Assembly: GCF_019891545.1 (NCBI RefSeq)
Contig: NZ_JAHDIU010000002.1
Span: forward strand, 434,001 to 498,000
DNA: 64,000 nt
From: Flavobacterium coralii
Lineage (GTDB): Bacteria > Bacteroidota > Bacteroidia > Flavobacteriales > Flavobacteriaceae
Direction: 5' to 3'
A program made the translations under genes and the position numbers. The notes under the pieces are model-generated. The model saw only the letters and a list, made by a program, of their open reading frames with translations, was not told the DNA's origin and ran no database searches. Position 1 is the first letter of the stretch. Each line of letters starts with the position of its first letter. Positions 42,812 through 51,363 of this stretch are shown piece after piece.

Positions 42812-44451
42812 TGCTGCTGATACTGGCATACTGGCTGTTTCTGCTACTGATAACAATGCCGTATGGCGTATTGTTGCAGAAGCTTTGTGGTATTAAATCA
42901 GCCAATATATGCCTTATAATAGTATTCGGTTTATTTTTCCTTTGCTTTGGCTTTACAACAGTATCATTGTTTACTGCTCTTAATTTCTATGCTTTAGCGA
43001 TAGTAATACTAATTGCTATTAGCTTATATTACATATATCGTGAGGATATTAAAGTAATCATTAAAAACTGCACACTGACAGTAAATACGCTGAAACCTTT
43101 TCAGAAATACCTATTGCTGTTCTTTATGTTTGCCGCAGCACTAAAAAGTGCTCAGGTACCTTTTGTGATAGATAATGAAAGCTACTACATACAAACCATT
43201 AAATGGGCAAATGAATATGGGCTGGTGAAAGGCCTTGCCAATCTGCATATCTTTTTGGCTCAGGCTTCGCCCTGGCACATTCTGCATGCGGGTCTTAACC
43301 TGAATTTTACCGGGTTGCCTTTTAATGACATCAACGGTTTTATATTTCTTGTCACGGTCACGTATGCTATAACACAGCAGGAAGCTCTTAAAAGTTGGCT
43401 TAGTTTCCTGCCGCTATTTTCCGTTTTTTACTTTCTGTTTTTAGATGCCCCCTCACCCGACCTGCCTTTGTTATGTTTACTCCCTGTTGTACTTTGGCTT
43501 TACATCCAAAATAAAGAGGATAACTATAAGGCAGCCGTTTTACTGTTTGCCTTTGCAGCATTTATTAAAGTAACAGTAGCGCCATTTGCCTTACTTTTTT
43601 TGCCGCAACTTATCAGGAAAAAGCAATTTGTATTTTTTTCAGTAGTTGGGATGAGCGTGTTTATACTCTGGATAATTAAAAATATAATTGTTTCAGGTTA
43701 TCCATTATATCCGTTAACAATTTTACCCGTAGATACAGACTGGAAAGTACCTTCGGAAATACTTAACACCATAAATACTACTGCCGATAAGAATGTTTAT
43801 GGTACCGCTGCCAGCACCGGTATAGGAGAAAAACTTGTAGGTTGGTTAACCCTGCCCGGATTAAAAGGACTGCTGAATAAAGCTACAGTACTGTTGCTGG
43901 TCATTATGCCTTTTTTCAAAACCATCAGGCTATACCCCACATACAGGCTTGCCTATGGTGCCATTCTTGCACAGTTTGTAATATTGTTATTGATATCGCC
44001 ACAGTTCAGATTCTTTTTACCTGTAGTTGTGTTCTTATTGCTCATAATCGCCCACCAGCTATATAAAGCAATTAAAAAACCTCTATTTTATAAAGTAGCT
44101 GTTTCAGGCGGGGCTTTAGCTGCTGCATTGCTTATCACAAACATTAACTATGGCGGGGTTACCAACAACCGTTTCCATCAGGCATCTGTAGGTTTTCAAT
44201 TCTCTCAACTGTATATGCCTAAGCCCATAACACGATATTCTGATATGCAATATGACAAACTGAAATCAGGTAATATGGAGTATTACTCACCTTCACAGAA
44301 TTTCTTTCTGTACGGAACCGCCAACGGTCCCTTACCGTGCGTAAACAGTGCACAATTACGCTATTTTGAAAGGAAAACAGGTTACATACCGCAACTTAGG
44401 GATGATAATACTCTTGAAGAAGGGTTTAAGTCGGTAAAAACTTTAAGATAA
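42811..44451 (+). CDS. Polytopic membrane protein (LIC_10190-like)
   Basis: This 546-residue protein has about a dozen membrane helices and conserved polar loops such as PFVIDNESYYIQTIKWANEY and GLANLHIFLAQASPWHILHA. These resemble LIC_10190-family membrane proteins, which look like glycosyltransferase C-fold enzymes acting on lipid-linked sugars in Bacteroidota and spirochaetes. The family name is from memory of the pattern, so treat it as tentative. ATG overlaps the lolD stop by one base (TAATG), indicating translational coupling. The TIGR02757 gene begins 30 bp after its stop. Confidence 0.75.
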   Translation: MLLILAYWLFLLLITMPYGVLLQKLCGIKSANICLIIVFGLFFLCFGFTTVSLFTALNFYALAIVILIAISLYYIYREDIKVIIKNCTLTVNTLKPFQKYLLLFFMFAAALKSAQVPFVIDNESYYIQTIKWANEYGLVKGLANLHIFLAQASPWHILHAGLNLNFTGLPFNDINGFIFLVTVTYAITQQEALKSWLSFLPLFSVFYFLFLDAPSPDLPLLCLLPVVLWLYIQNKEDNYKAAVLLFAFAAFIKVTVAPFALLFLPQLIRKKQFVFFSVVGMSVFILWIIKNIIVSGYPLYPLTILPVDTDWKVPSEILNTINTTADKNVYGTAASTGIGEKLVGWLTLPGLKGLLNKATVLLLVIMPFFKTIRLYPTYRLAYGAILAQFVILLLISPQFRFFLPVVVFLLLIIAHQLYKAIKKPLFYKVAVSGGALAAALLITNINYGGVTNNRFHQASVGFQFSQLYMPKPITRYSDMQYDKLKSGNMEYYSPSQNFFLYGTANGPLPCVNSAQLRYFERKTGYIPQLRDDNTLEEGFKSVKTLR

Positions 44452-44469
44452 TAATTATTTTGAGGTTGG

Positions 44470-44477
44470 TATCTTTG
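44470..44477 (+). promoter_or_regulatory. Possible -7 box very close to the TIGR02757 start
   Basis: TATCTTTG fits TAnnTTTG and ends only 4 nt before the ATG at 44482, so the transcript from it would be leaderless or would use the second ATG at 44488. No good -33 element is seen. Confidence 0.3.
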
Positions 44478-44481
44478 CATT

Positions 44482-45258
44482 ATGAATATGAAAATGGATG
44501 CTGCCGAACTTAAAGCTTTTCTTGATGAAAAGGTGTTACTATACAACAAGCCTGATTTTATAGACTCTGACCCGATACAAATTCCGCATAGCTTTACCCA
44601 AAAAGAAGATATAGAAATAGCAGGCTTTTTAGCTGCAACTATTGCGTGGGGCAACCGCAAGATGATTATCAGCAACGCCCGCAGGATGATGGATTTGATG
44701 GGTAACAGCCCATACGATTTTGTTATGGGGCACAGCAGCCACCACTTAGAATCGCTTAATGGTTTTGTGCACCGAACGTTTAATGGTGCTGACTTATGCA
44801 CATTTATAGCCGCACTTCGCAATATATACACTAATCATGGCGGACTTGAAGCTGTTTTCAGGAAAAACTTAAATGACAACAGTCTGCAAAAAAGTATTAG
44901 TGAGTTTAAAAAGGTTTTCTTTGAAGTAGAACACCAAAGCCGCACACAAAAGCACGTATCGGACCCACTCTCCGGTTCAGCAGCAAAGCGAATTAATATG
45001 TATTTGCGCTGGATGGTGCGCCAGGATAAAACAGGCGTTGATTTCGGTATCTGGAAAAGCATACCTGCCTCTGCCCTTTCCTGCCCGCTTGATGTACATT
45101 CGGGTAACGTGGCCCGAAAGCTAGGGATACTCACCCGCAAACAAAACGATGCAAAGGCATTATCAGAACTTGATACACAATTAAGGCTTATGGATGCTGC
45201 CGACCCTGTTAAGTATGATTTTGCACTTTTCGGGCTTGGGGTTTTTGAAAAGTTTTAA
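44482..45258 (+). CDS. TIGR02757 family protein
   Basis: This 258-residue protein matches the TIGR02757 pattern: AAELKAFLDEKVLLYNKPDF near the start, DPIQIPHSFTQKEDIEIAGF, AATIAWGNRKMIISNARRM, then YLRWMVRQDKTGVDFGIWKS and the conserved CPLDVHSGNVARKLGILTR. This family, found mainly in Bacteroidota, resembles HhH-GPD DNA glycosylases (the C-terminal PLDVHSG has the helix-hairpin-helix/Asp flavour), so DNA repair is a reasonable guess but is unproven. ATGs at 44482 and 44488 are both possible. Confidence 0.88.
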   Translation: MNMKMDAAELKAFLDEKVLLYNKPDFIDSDPIQIPHSFTQKEDIEIAGFLAATIAWGNRKMIISNARRMMDLMGNSPYDFVMGHSSHHLESLNGFVHRTFNGADLCTFIAALRNIYTNHGGLEAVFRKNLNDNSLQKSISEFKKVFFEVEHQSRTQKHVSDPLSGSAAKRINMYLRWMVRQDKTGVDFGIWKSIPASALSCPLDVHSGNVARKLGILTRKQNDAKALSELDTQLRLMDAADPVKYDFALFGLGVFEKF

Positions 45259-45329
45259 TGCTCGCTGCCCTGTTTTAGCGCATTAACATAATTTTCTTAA
45301 ATTGCAGGCTTTAACCTCTGCAACACTAA

Positions 45330-46790
45330 ATGGAAAATACTCCTGTAACTACTCCTAATAAGAAGAAAGAAATAGGCCTTGCTGCCGCACTTATACCCGT
45401 TATAGCCCTTATCATTATTTTATACTATAATGTACGGGTTTTTGGTGACAATGCACTGGGCGGCTCTAATCAGTTTGTTCTACTTATAGGCGGCGCTATA
45501 GCCGCAATAGTTGGGTTTGCGCATAAAATACCTTATTCTAAAATGATGGAAAAGGTAAGCAAGAACATAAAATCTACAGCAGGGGCTATATTAATTTTAT
45601 TACTTGTGGGGGCACTTTCGGGCACATGGCTCATCAGCGGTATTATCCCGGCAATGATATATTATGGTTTGCAGATACTTAACCCTGATTTCTTCCTTCC
45701 GGCATGTGTGCTTATATGCTCAGTAATATCTATTGCCACGGGCAGCTCATGGACAACTTCTGCAACCGTAGGTATTGCGCTTATAGGTATAGGTGACGCT
45801 ATGGGGATGAATCTGGGTATGGTGGCCGGAGCTGTAATTTCAGGGGCTTATTTTGGCGATAAGATGTCGCCTTTGTCAGATACTACCAATCTTGCGCCTG
45901 CAATGGCAGGCACAGATTTGTTTACACACATACGCTACATGGCATTTACAACAGTGCCAACCTATGCCTTAACATTAATTTTGTTCGTAATACTGGGGCT
46001 TACACAGGAAACATCAGGCCCTGCCGATACACCGGGTACACTTAGTGCCATCACGGAGAGTTTTACCATTAACGGCTGGCTGTTTATAGTGCCGCTTGTA
46101 GTAATAGGGCTTATCGTAAAAAAAACAGAACCTCTTATTGCCTTGTTATTGGGTACGCTTTTGGGTGGCTTTTTTGCCATCTTTTTCCAGCCGGAGCTTG
46201 TTGCTAAATTAGGTGGAAGCGAAGTACTTACATTTGAATCTGCCTATAAAGGTGTAATGAATGCCATAACGGTAGAAACCACTATAGAAACAACTAACGA
46301 AACCCTGAAAGGGCTTTTTACATCAGGAGGCATGCAAAAAATGATGGGCACAATATGGCTGATAATATGTGCAATGGTTTTTGGCGGTGTAATGGAAGCT
46401 ATAGGCGCCCTAAAAACTATTAGCAACGCACTGCTGAAGGTTGCCAAAGGTATCTTCGGGCTGTTTGCCAGTACCGTTACAAGCTGCGTTATACTGAATG
46501 TAACGGCGTCTGACCAGTATCTTGCCATAGTGGTTCCGGGTAAAATGTTTTCTGAAGCCTACAAGGATAAAGGGCTAGCACCTGAAAACCTTAGCCGTAC
46601 GTTAGAAGATGCCGGTACAGTAACATCTGTCCTCATACCATGGAATACCTGCGGCGCTTACCAGTCGGGTGTGCTTGGGGTAGCAACACTAGAATACCTG
46701 CCGTATGCGTTCTTTAATATAATAAGCCCGTTTATGACGCTTCTTTTTGCTGCATTCAATATTAAGATAAGAAGGCTGTTTAAAGTATAA
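45330..46790 (+). CDS. nhaC: Na+/H+ antiporter NhaC
   Basis: This 486-residue polytopic protein has 11-12 membrane helices. Family features include GALSGTWLISGIIPAMIYYG, the SIATGSSWTTSATVGIALIG motif, GDKMSPLSDTTNLAPAMAGT and TSVLIPWNTCGAYQS. NhaC-type antiporters exchange Na+ for protons and contribute to pH and salt homeostasis. It has 71 bp of intergenic space from the TIGR02757 gene, so it may have its own promoter. Charged residues in GDKMSPLSDTTN are the conserved transport site of this family. Confidence 0.95.
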   Translation: MENTPVTTPNKKKEIGLAAALIPVIALIIILYYNVRVFGDNALGGSNQFVLLIGGAIAAIVGFAHKIPYSKMMEKVSKNIKSTAGAILILLLVGALSGTWLISGIIPAMIYYGLQILNPDFFLPACVLICSVISIATGSSWTTSATVGIALIGIGDAMGMNLGMVAGAVISGAYFGDKMSPLSDTTNLAPAMAGTDLFTHIRYMAFTTVPTYALTLILFVILGLTQETSGPADTPGTLSAITESFTINGWLFIVPLVVIGLIVKKTEPLIALLLGTLLGGFFAIFFQPELVAKLGGSEVLTFESAYKGVMNAITVETTIETTNETLKGLFTSGGMQKMMGTIWLIICAMVFGGVMEAIGALKTISNALLKVAKGIFGLFASTVTSCVILNVTASDQYLAIVVPGKMFSEAYKDKGLAPENLSRTLEDAGTVTSVLIPWNTCGAYQSGVLGVATLEYLPYAFFNIISPFMTLLFAAFNIKIRRLFKV

Positions 46791-46850
46791 ACATGCCCTG
46801 TAAATACAATCTATTATAAAAATATTAAGCATCGCTTTAATATTAATTAA

Positions 46851-46858
46851 TAAATTTG
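46851..46858 (+). promoter_or_regulatory. Putative -7 box for the seven-gene operon
   Basis: TAAATTTG fits TAnnTTTG. It lies 18 bp before the ATG at 46877, which supports that ATG over an alternative TTG at 46856 that would begin inside the box. Confidence 0.45.
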
Positions 46859-46876
46859 CAGCTACAAATAATTTCC

Positions 46877-47608
46877 ATGCACAACGAAAACTGTAACTGG
46901 TTTGCCTCGTGGTTCGACACGCCTTATTACCACATATTATATAAAGACCGTGACTATACTGAAGCACGGTTGTTTATGGATAACCTTACCAATTACCTTA
47001 ACCTGCCTGAAGATGCCAAAATACTCGATTTAGCGTGCGGTAAAGGCAGGCATTCAATCTATCTTAACCAGCTGGGGTATGATGTTACAGGGGCCGACCT
47101 TTCAGAAAACAGCATAAAAGAAGCTTCTAAATTCAGTAACGAAAAGCTACATTTTAAGGTTCATGATATGCGGGAGCCGCTCGATGAAAAGTTTGACGCC
47201 ATTTTTAACCTTTTTACCAGCTTCGGTTATTTTGAAAATGATGAAGATAACCTAACTACATTAAAGGCAATATGCAAAAGCCTTAATGAATATGGCTTGG
47301 CGGTAATCGACTTTATGAATGTACATCATGTGATTGACAACCTCGTTCCTGAAGAGGTAAAAACTGTTGACGGCATAGCATTCAACATAAAACGATATGT
47401 TGAGGACAATCATATAATAAAAGAAATTGCTTTTGAAGATAAAGGCAAACAATTCTGCTTTAAAGAGAAAGTAAAAGCCCTCACACTTGAAGATTTTGAA
47501 GCCATGATGGAAGAGGCAGGCATTTACCTGCTGGATGTTTTTGGCGATTATAAGCTGCGCAAGTTCTACAAAAACGAATCAGAACGTTTAATAATGATTT
47601 TTAAGTAA
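46877..47608 (+). CDS. Class I SAM-dependent methyltransferase
   Basis: This 243-residue protein has the Rossmann motif ILDLACGKGRHSIYLNQLGY (about residues 45-64) and the following acidic VTGADLSENSIKEA strand end, plus DAIFNLFTSFGYFENDEDNL. These are the features of class I methyltransferases similar to UbiE/TehB types. The start MHNENCNWFASWFDTPYYHI with WFDTPYYHILY is a recognisable flavobacterial lead-in. The substrate is unknown. It heads a packed run with a ZIP transporter one base downstream. Confidence 0.9.
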   Translation: MHNENCNWFASWFDTPYYHILYKDRDYTEARLFMDNLTNYLNLPEDAKILDLACGKGRHSIYLNQLGYDVTGADLSENSIKEASKFSNEKLHFKVHDMREPLDEKFDAIFNLFTSFGYFENDEDNLTTLKAICKSLNEYGLAVIDFMNVHHVIDNLVPEEVKTVDGIAFNIKRYVEDNHIIKEIAFEDKGKQFCFKEKVKALTLEDFEAMMEEAGIYLLDVFGDYKLRKFYKNESERLIMIFK

Positions 47609-47609
47609 C

Positions 47610-48335
47610 ATGATATACAGCCTGCCTTTACTCTCGGTTATACTGGGTTATCTTGCTGCACTTATATTAAAGCCTACAAACCGCAAAAACCTTAAACTGT
47701 TACTTGCGTTCAGTGGCTCTTTCCTTCTGTCGCTCACGGTTATGCATTTACTTCCTGAAGTATATGAAGGTGTAGCACACGCGCATGACGGCCACGGGCA
47801 TGAACATGGGCACAACCACAACAGCCCTATTGGGATTTTTATAATGGGAGGTATTATTTTCCAGATAATACTCGAGTATTTTTCCAAAGGAGCTGAGCAT
47901 GGCCATGTGCACGGCAGCGGGCACGACCACAATCATAGTAGCAGTATGCCCTGGCTGTTATTTATAAGCCTTTGCACCCATGCGCTTTTAGAGGGGATGC
48001 CGGTTACACACCATCATGACCTTGCATGGGGAATTGCCATACACCACTTCCCTATTGCTATAATTTTAACCGCCTTCTTTATCAATTCAGGGTTGAGCAA
48101 AACAGCTATTTTCCTGTTTATGCTTGCTTTTGCGGTAATGACACCGCTTGGCACACTTGTTTCGGGTAACCTTGAATTCATCAGCCATTACTACACAGAA
48201 ATTTCCGCCGTTGTTGTGGGTATATTATTCCACATCTCATCTACCATTATATTTGAAAGCAGCGAGGGGCATAAATTCAATATGGCAAAGCTCCTTGTGA
48301 TAATATTAGGTATTATTATGGCATATTTTCTATAA
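47610..48335 (+). CDS. ZIP family metal transporter
   Basis: This 241-residue protein has about eight membrane helices and His-rich cytoplasmic loops: HAHDGHGHEHGHNHNSP (residues ~51-67) and GHVHGSGHDHNHSSS (~97-111). The transport-site motifs HALLEGMPVTHHH and AIHHFPIAI lie in helices 4 and 5, as in ZIP (ZupT/GufA-type) proteins that import Zn2+ or Fe2+. The start codon is one base after the methyltransferase stop, so it is co-transcribed and coupled. The long His loop suggests zinc as the metal. Confidence 0.92.
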   Translation: MIYSLPLLSVILGYLAALILKPTNRKNLKLLLAFSGSFLLSLTVMHLLPEVYEGVAHAHDGHGHEHGHNHNSPIGIFIMGGIIFQIILEYFSKGAEHGHVHGSGHDHNHSSSMPWLLFISLCTHALLEGMPVTHHHDLAWGIAIHHFPIAIILTAFFINSGLSKTAIFLFMLAFAVMTPLGTLVSGNLEFISHYYTEISAVVVGILFHISSTIIFESSEGHKFNMAKLLVIILGIIMAYFL

Positions 48336-48357
48336 TTTTGATGAAATAAACATTTGT

Positions 48358-49173
48358 ATGTCCTTTACACGCACAACAGAACAAAGCTCAAATTATGATA
48401 ACCTGGAGCAGATGCCGGTTGCAGAATTGCTTAAGGGTATCAACGCCGAAGACAAAACTGTTCCGCTTGCGGTAGAGAAAGCGCTGCCTCAGATTGAAGC
48501 CCTTACAAACCAGGTTGTCGAAAGGATGAAAAAAGGCGGAAGGCTTTTCTATATAGGTGCAGGAACAAGCGGAAGGCTCGGTATTGTTGATGCATCGGAA
48601 TGCCCTCCTACCTTTGGCGTACCGTTTGACCTTGTTGTGGGGTTAATTGCAGGTGGCGATACTGCCATACGCAAAGCAGTTGAGTTTGCAGAAGATGACC
48701 GCGAACAGGCATGGAAAGATTTAGAGGAGTATGCTATACATAATAAAGATATTGTTATCGGGATAGCCGCTTCGGGTACTACACCTTATGTAATTGGCGG
48801 GCTCGCAATGTGTAACAAAAATGGTGTAGTTACAGGCTGTATTACCTGTAACACAGGCAGCCCCTTAGCACAAACTGCACAATATCCTGTAGAGGTGGTT
48901 ACCGGCCCTGAGTTTGTTACCGGCAGTTCGCGCATGAAGGCAGGAACAGCACAAAAATTGGTACTTAACATGATATCTACCGCTACCATGATACAGCTTG
49001 GGCGTGTTAAGGGTAATAAAATGGTTGATATGCAGCTAAGCAACCATAAACTGGTAGAGCGCGGTACAAAAATGATAATGGACGAACTGAATATAACCGA
49101 AGGGGAAGCTGCCGCGCTACTGGAAAAACATAAAAACGTAAGGAAGGCGATAGAAAGTTATGGCAACAGATAG
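48358..49173 (+). CDS. murQ: N-acetylmuramic acid 6-phosphate etherase
   Basis: This 271-residue SIS-domain enzyme removes the lactyl ether from MurNAc-6-P to give GlcNAc-6-P, recycling peptidoglycan sugars. The MurQ pattern is complete: GGRLFYIGAGTSGRLGIVDA (residues ~59-78), ECPPTFG, GIAASGTTPYVIGG, and TGSSRMKAGTAQKLVLNM. Glu79 and the later EGEAAALLEKHKNVRKAIES tail fit the family. No MurNAc transporter (PTS or MurP) is nearby. It overlaps the DUF6095 gene by 14 bp, and a TAATTTTG at 48333-48340 could be an internal promoter. Confidence 0.96.
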   Translation: MSFTRTTEQSSNYDNLEQMPVAELLKGINAEDKTVPLAVEKALPQIEALTNQVVERMKKGGRLFYIGAGTSGRLGIVDASECPPTFGVPFDLVVGLIAGGDTAIRKAVEFAEDDREQAWKDLEEYAIHNKDIVIGIAASGTTPYVIGGLAMCNKNGVVTGCITCNTGSPLAQTAQYPVEVVTGPEFVTGSSRMKAGTAQKLVLNMISTATMIQLGRVKGNKMVDMQLSNHKLVERGTKMIMDELNITEGEAAALLEKHKNVRKAIESYGNR

Positions 49174-49375
49174 AAAATTACTAATGAAAGGCATAGGTTA
49201 TATGGCCTGGGCTGTACCACAGTTTTTTTTGGGGCCTGTAGTTATCTATAATGCCTGCATGAATAAAAACCACCCGCTGTTTATACCTGTATTCGGGCTT
49301 GGGGTAATATTTTGTTTCCTGGCAATAATGCTTATGGCTTTAGGACTTAAAACTATAATGAAAAGCCTCGACTAA
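49160..49375 (+). CDS. DUF6095 family small membrane protein
   Basis: This 71-residue protein has two helices: GYMAWAVPQFFLGPVVIYNA and LFIPVFGLGVIFCFLAIMLM. The KLLMKGIGYMAWAVPQFFLG start and the PLFIPVFGLGVI loop match DUF6095, a family almost always found directly after murQ in flavobacteria (family knowledge). The gene overlaps the murQ end by 14 bp, so translation is likely coupled. The function is unknown, possibly linked to cell-wall recycling. Confidence 0.85.
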   Translation: MATDRKLLMKGIGYMAWAVPQFFLGPVVIYNACMNKNHPLFIPVFGLGVIFCFLAIMLMALGLKTIMKSLD

Positions 49376-49380
49376 TAGTT

Positions 49381-49968
49381 ATGGATATAGCATCGGCTTA
49401 CATAGAAAGTATAAAAAAACAGTTCTGGTATTACAAAACCATAGCTGAAAAAGCCATAGACCAGCTTGAAGAAAGCCAGCTATTCACTGAATTGGCAAAT
49501 GAAAATAACAGCATAGCGGTTATTATAAATCATCTATATGGCAATATGCTTTCACGCTGGACAGATTTCTTAAATACCGACGGTGAGAAAGAATGGCGTA
49601 ACCGCGATACGGAATTCGAGAATCCTCCTGCAAATAAGAAAGAACTAATGTTGCGCTGGGAAGCGGGCTGGGCATGCCTTTTTAATGCGTTGGAAGAGGT
49701 TACCCCGGACAATTTAACTTCGATTATTTATATCCGTAATGAGGGGCATACAGTTACAGAAGCCATTAACAGGCAACTTGCACATTACCCCTATCACATA
49801 GGCCAGATTGTTTATGCTGCAAAGCAACTGAAGAATGCTGACTGGGAAAGCCTTTCCATACCTAAAAATAAGTCGGCTGTATATAATGCCGAAAAGTTTG
49901 CTGCAGAAAAGCAGCAGCGTAATTTTATAGATGAAGCACTAAACAAACTAAGAAAACGCGGTGTATGA
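49381..49968 (+). CDS. DUF1572 family protein (DinB fold)
   Basis: This 195-residue protein belongs to the DinB-like four-helix fold. His51 in IAVIINHLYGNMLSRW and two C-terminal His residues in RQLAHYPYHIGQIVYAAKQL give the metal triad pattern. DUF1572 proteins resemble bacillithiol/mycothiol transferases, but no substrate is known. It starts 5 bp after the DUF6095 gene and ends overlapping the next gene by 4 bp (ATGA), in a tightly packed operon. Confidence 0.88.
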   Translation: MDIASAYIESIKKQFWYYKTIAEKAIDQLEESQLFTELANENNSIAVIINHLYGNMLSRWTDFLNTDGEKEWRNRDTEFENPPANKKELMLRWEAGWACLFNALEEVTPDNLTSIIYIRNEGHTVTEAINRQLAHYPYHIGQIVYAAKQLKNADWESLSIPKNKSAVYNAEKFAAEKQQRNFIDEALNKLRKRGV

Positions 49969-50336
49969 AAAAGCTATTATTAATTTTTCCTGTTTTATGT
50001 TTGATATCCTGTTACAATAAAGAGCGTAACTGCAACGATTTTAAAACTGGTAAGTTTAAGTTTGAATATGAAATTGATGGCGAAAAAAAAGTTACATATT
50101 TTGAACGTACTGATTCGCTTGAAATAGAAACCTTTGAAGGTAAAACAGATACTGCACGTGTAAGGTGGGTTAATGACTGCGAGTATATATTACAGAAAAT
50201 GAAGCCTAAAAATATGCAGGAAGAAAAAGCCATACACATGAAGATACTTACTACAGAAAAAGATTCTTACACATTCGAATTTTCTGTTGTGGGCAATACA
50301 AACAAACAAAAAGGAACCGTTACCAAACTAAATTAA
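49965..50336 (+). CDS. Small lipoprotein of unknown function
   Basis: This 123-residue protein has a lipoprotein signal (MKKLLLIFPVLCLISCYNKE; lipobox LISC, Cys16). The mature part (RNCNDFKTGKFKFEYEIDGE, then ILQKMKPKNMQEEKAIHMKI) is beta-rich and looks like a periplasmic lipoprotein. Similar sequences in flavobacteria are sometimes annotated 'DNA topoisomerase IV', which I regard as mis-labelling: nothing here looks like a topoisomerase. Its start overlaps the DUF1572 stop (ATGA). Confidence 0.8.
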   Translation: MKKLLLIFPVLCLISCYNKERNCNDFKTGKFKFEYEIDGEKKVTYFERTDSLEIETFEGKTDTARVRWVNDCEYILQKMKPKNMQEEKAIHMKILTTEKDSYTFEFSVVGNTNKQKGTVTKLN

Positions 50337-50341
50337 TTTAT

Positions 50342-51118
50342 ATGGAATTCTTATCGAACCCGGACACCTGGATCTCCCTCTTAACACTAACATTCCTCGA
50401 AATCGTACTGGGGATAGACAACATTATCTTCATTTCTATTGTTACAGGTAAGCTTCCTGTTGAAGACAGAAAGAAAGCCACAAGAATAGGTTTATTCCTT
50501 GCAATGTTTATGCGTATAGGTCTGCTTTTTGGTATATCATTGCTTATTGCAATGAAGGCGGCGCTATTTAGTATAAACTGGGGCTGGTTCAGTGCTGATT
50601 TTACAGGGCAGGCTGTAATACTATTCCTGGGGGGACTATTCCTGATTTATAAAAGCACAAAAGAAATTAACCATAAGGTAGATCATAAAGGTGAAGAAGA
50701 AAAAGATCTTGGCAGCGCTGCTCGCAAATCTTTCTCTAATGTTATTATGCAGATATTGCTTATAGACCTTATTTTCTCTGTAGATTCTATATTAACTGCC
50801 GTTGGTATGACAAACGGGCTTGAGGGAGCTCTTTATATAATGATTACGGCTGTTGTTATATCTGTTGGGGTTATGATGCTGTTTGCCGTACCGGTAGGTA
50901 ATTTTGTAAACGCTAACCCGTCCATACAAATTCTTGGGCTTGCGTTCCTTATTCTGATAGGCTTTATGCTTATTACAGAGAGCATGCACCTGTCGCACGC
51001 ACAGCTTGGCGGGCAGCATGTCGGGGCTATTCCTAAAGGATATCTCTACTTTGCCATCGCATTTTCATTAGCTGTAGAATTCATCAATATGAAAATGAGG
51101 AAGAAACAGGGTGCTTAA
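50342..51118 (+). CDS. terC: TerC family integral membrane protein
   Basis: This 258-residue protein has seven membrane helices with the conserved acidic residues of the TerC/Alx family: LTFLEIVLGIDNIIFISIVT in the first helices and ILLIDLIFSVDSILTAVGMT. TerC proteins are linked to tellurite resistance and, more recently, to manganese export that protects secreted or membrane enzymes. It is the last gene of the packed run and is closed by a long perfect hairpin terminator. Confidence 0.93.
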   Translation: MEFLSNPDTWISLLTLTFLEIVLGIDNIIFISIVTGKLPVEDRKKATRIGLFLAMFMRIGLLFGISLLIAMKAALFSINWGWFSADFTGQAVILFLGGLFLIYKSTKEINHKVDHKGEEEKDLGSAARKSFSNVIMQILLIDLIFSVDSILTAVGMTNGLEGALYIMITAVVISVGVMMLFAVPVGNFVNANPSIQILGLAFLILIGFMLITESMHLSHAQLGGQHVGAIPKGYLYFAIAFSLAVEFINMKMRKKQGA

Positions 51119-51132
51119 AGCATCATTCCAAT

Positions 51133-51171
51133 AAACAAAAAAGGCTATCTTATCGATAGCCTTTTTTGTTT
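51133..51171 (+). terminator. Strong terminator closing the murQ-terC operon
   Basis: A 17-bp perfect stem (AAACAAAAAAGGCTATC, 51133-51149, with 51155-51171), 5-nt loop and built-in T-run. Confidence 0.92.
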
Positions 51172-51323
51172 AACTTTTTATTCTGTGGTTATATGTGAAA
51201 ATTGCATAATGCGTATATAAACACCATTAATACTCACAATGTTAAATACTTACAATAATTAAACACGAGTTAATTTTTTCTTATAATTTCTTTAACAGTA
51301 TTATTTTTAGATTTTTGTTTAAG

Positions 51324-51331
51324 TAATTTTG
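51324..51331 (+). promoter_or_regulatory. Putative -7 box of the DUF4397 gene
   Basis: TAATTTTG fits TAnnTTTG, 32 bp before the start codon at 51364, in an AT-rich upstream region. Confidence 0.4.
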
Positions 51332-51363
51332 ATATATGTTAAACAACAAAAAACAATAATGCG

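Noticed and set aside
47648-47936. Reverse frames opposite the ZIP transporter
   Set aside because: They are reversed His-rich codons (CCATGC and similar) and encode no recognisable protein.
49965-50336. 'DNA topoisomerase IV' label sometimes attached to such small lipoproteins
   Set aside because: Signal peptide and lipobox are clear and no topoisomerase motif is present; the real topoisomerase IV genes are at 53-58 kb.
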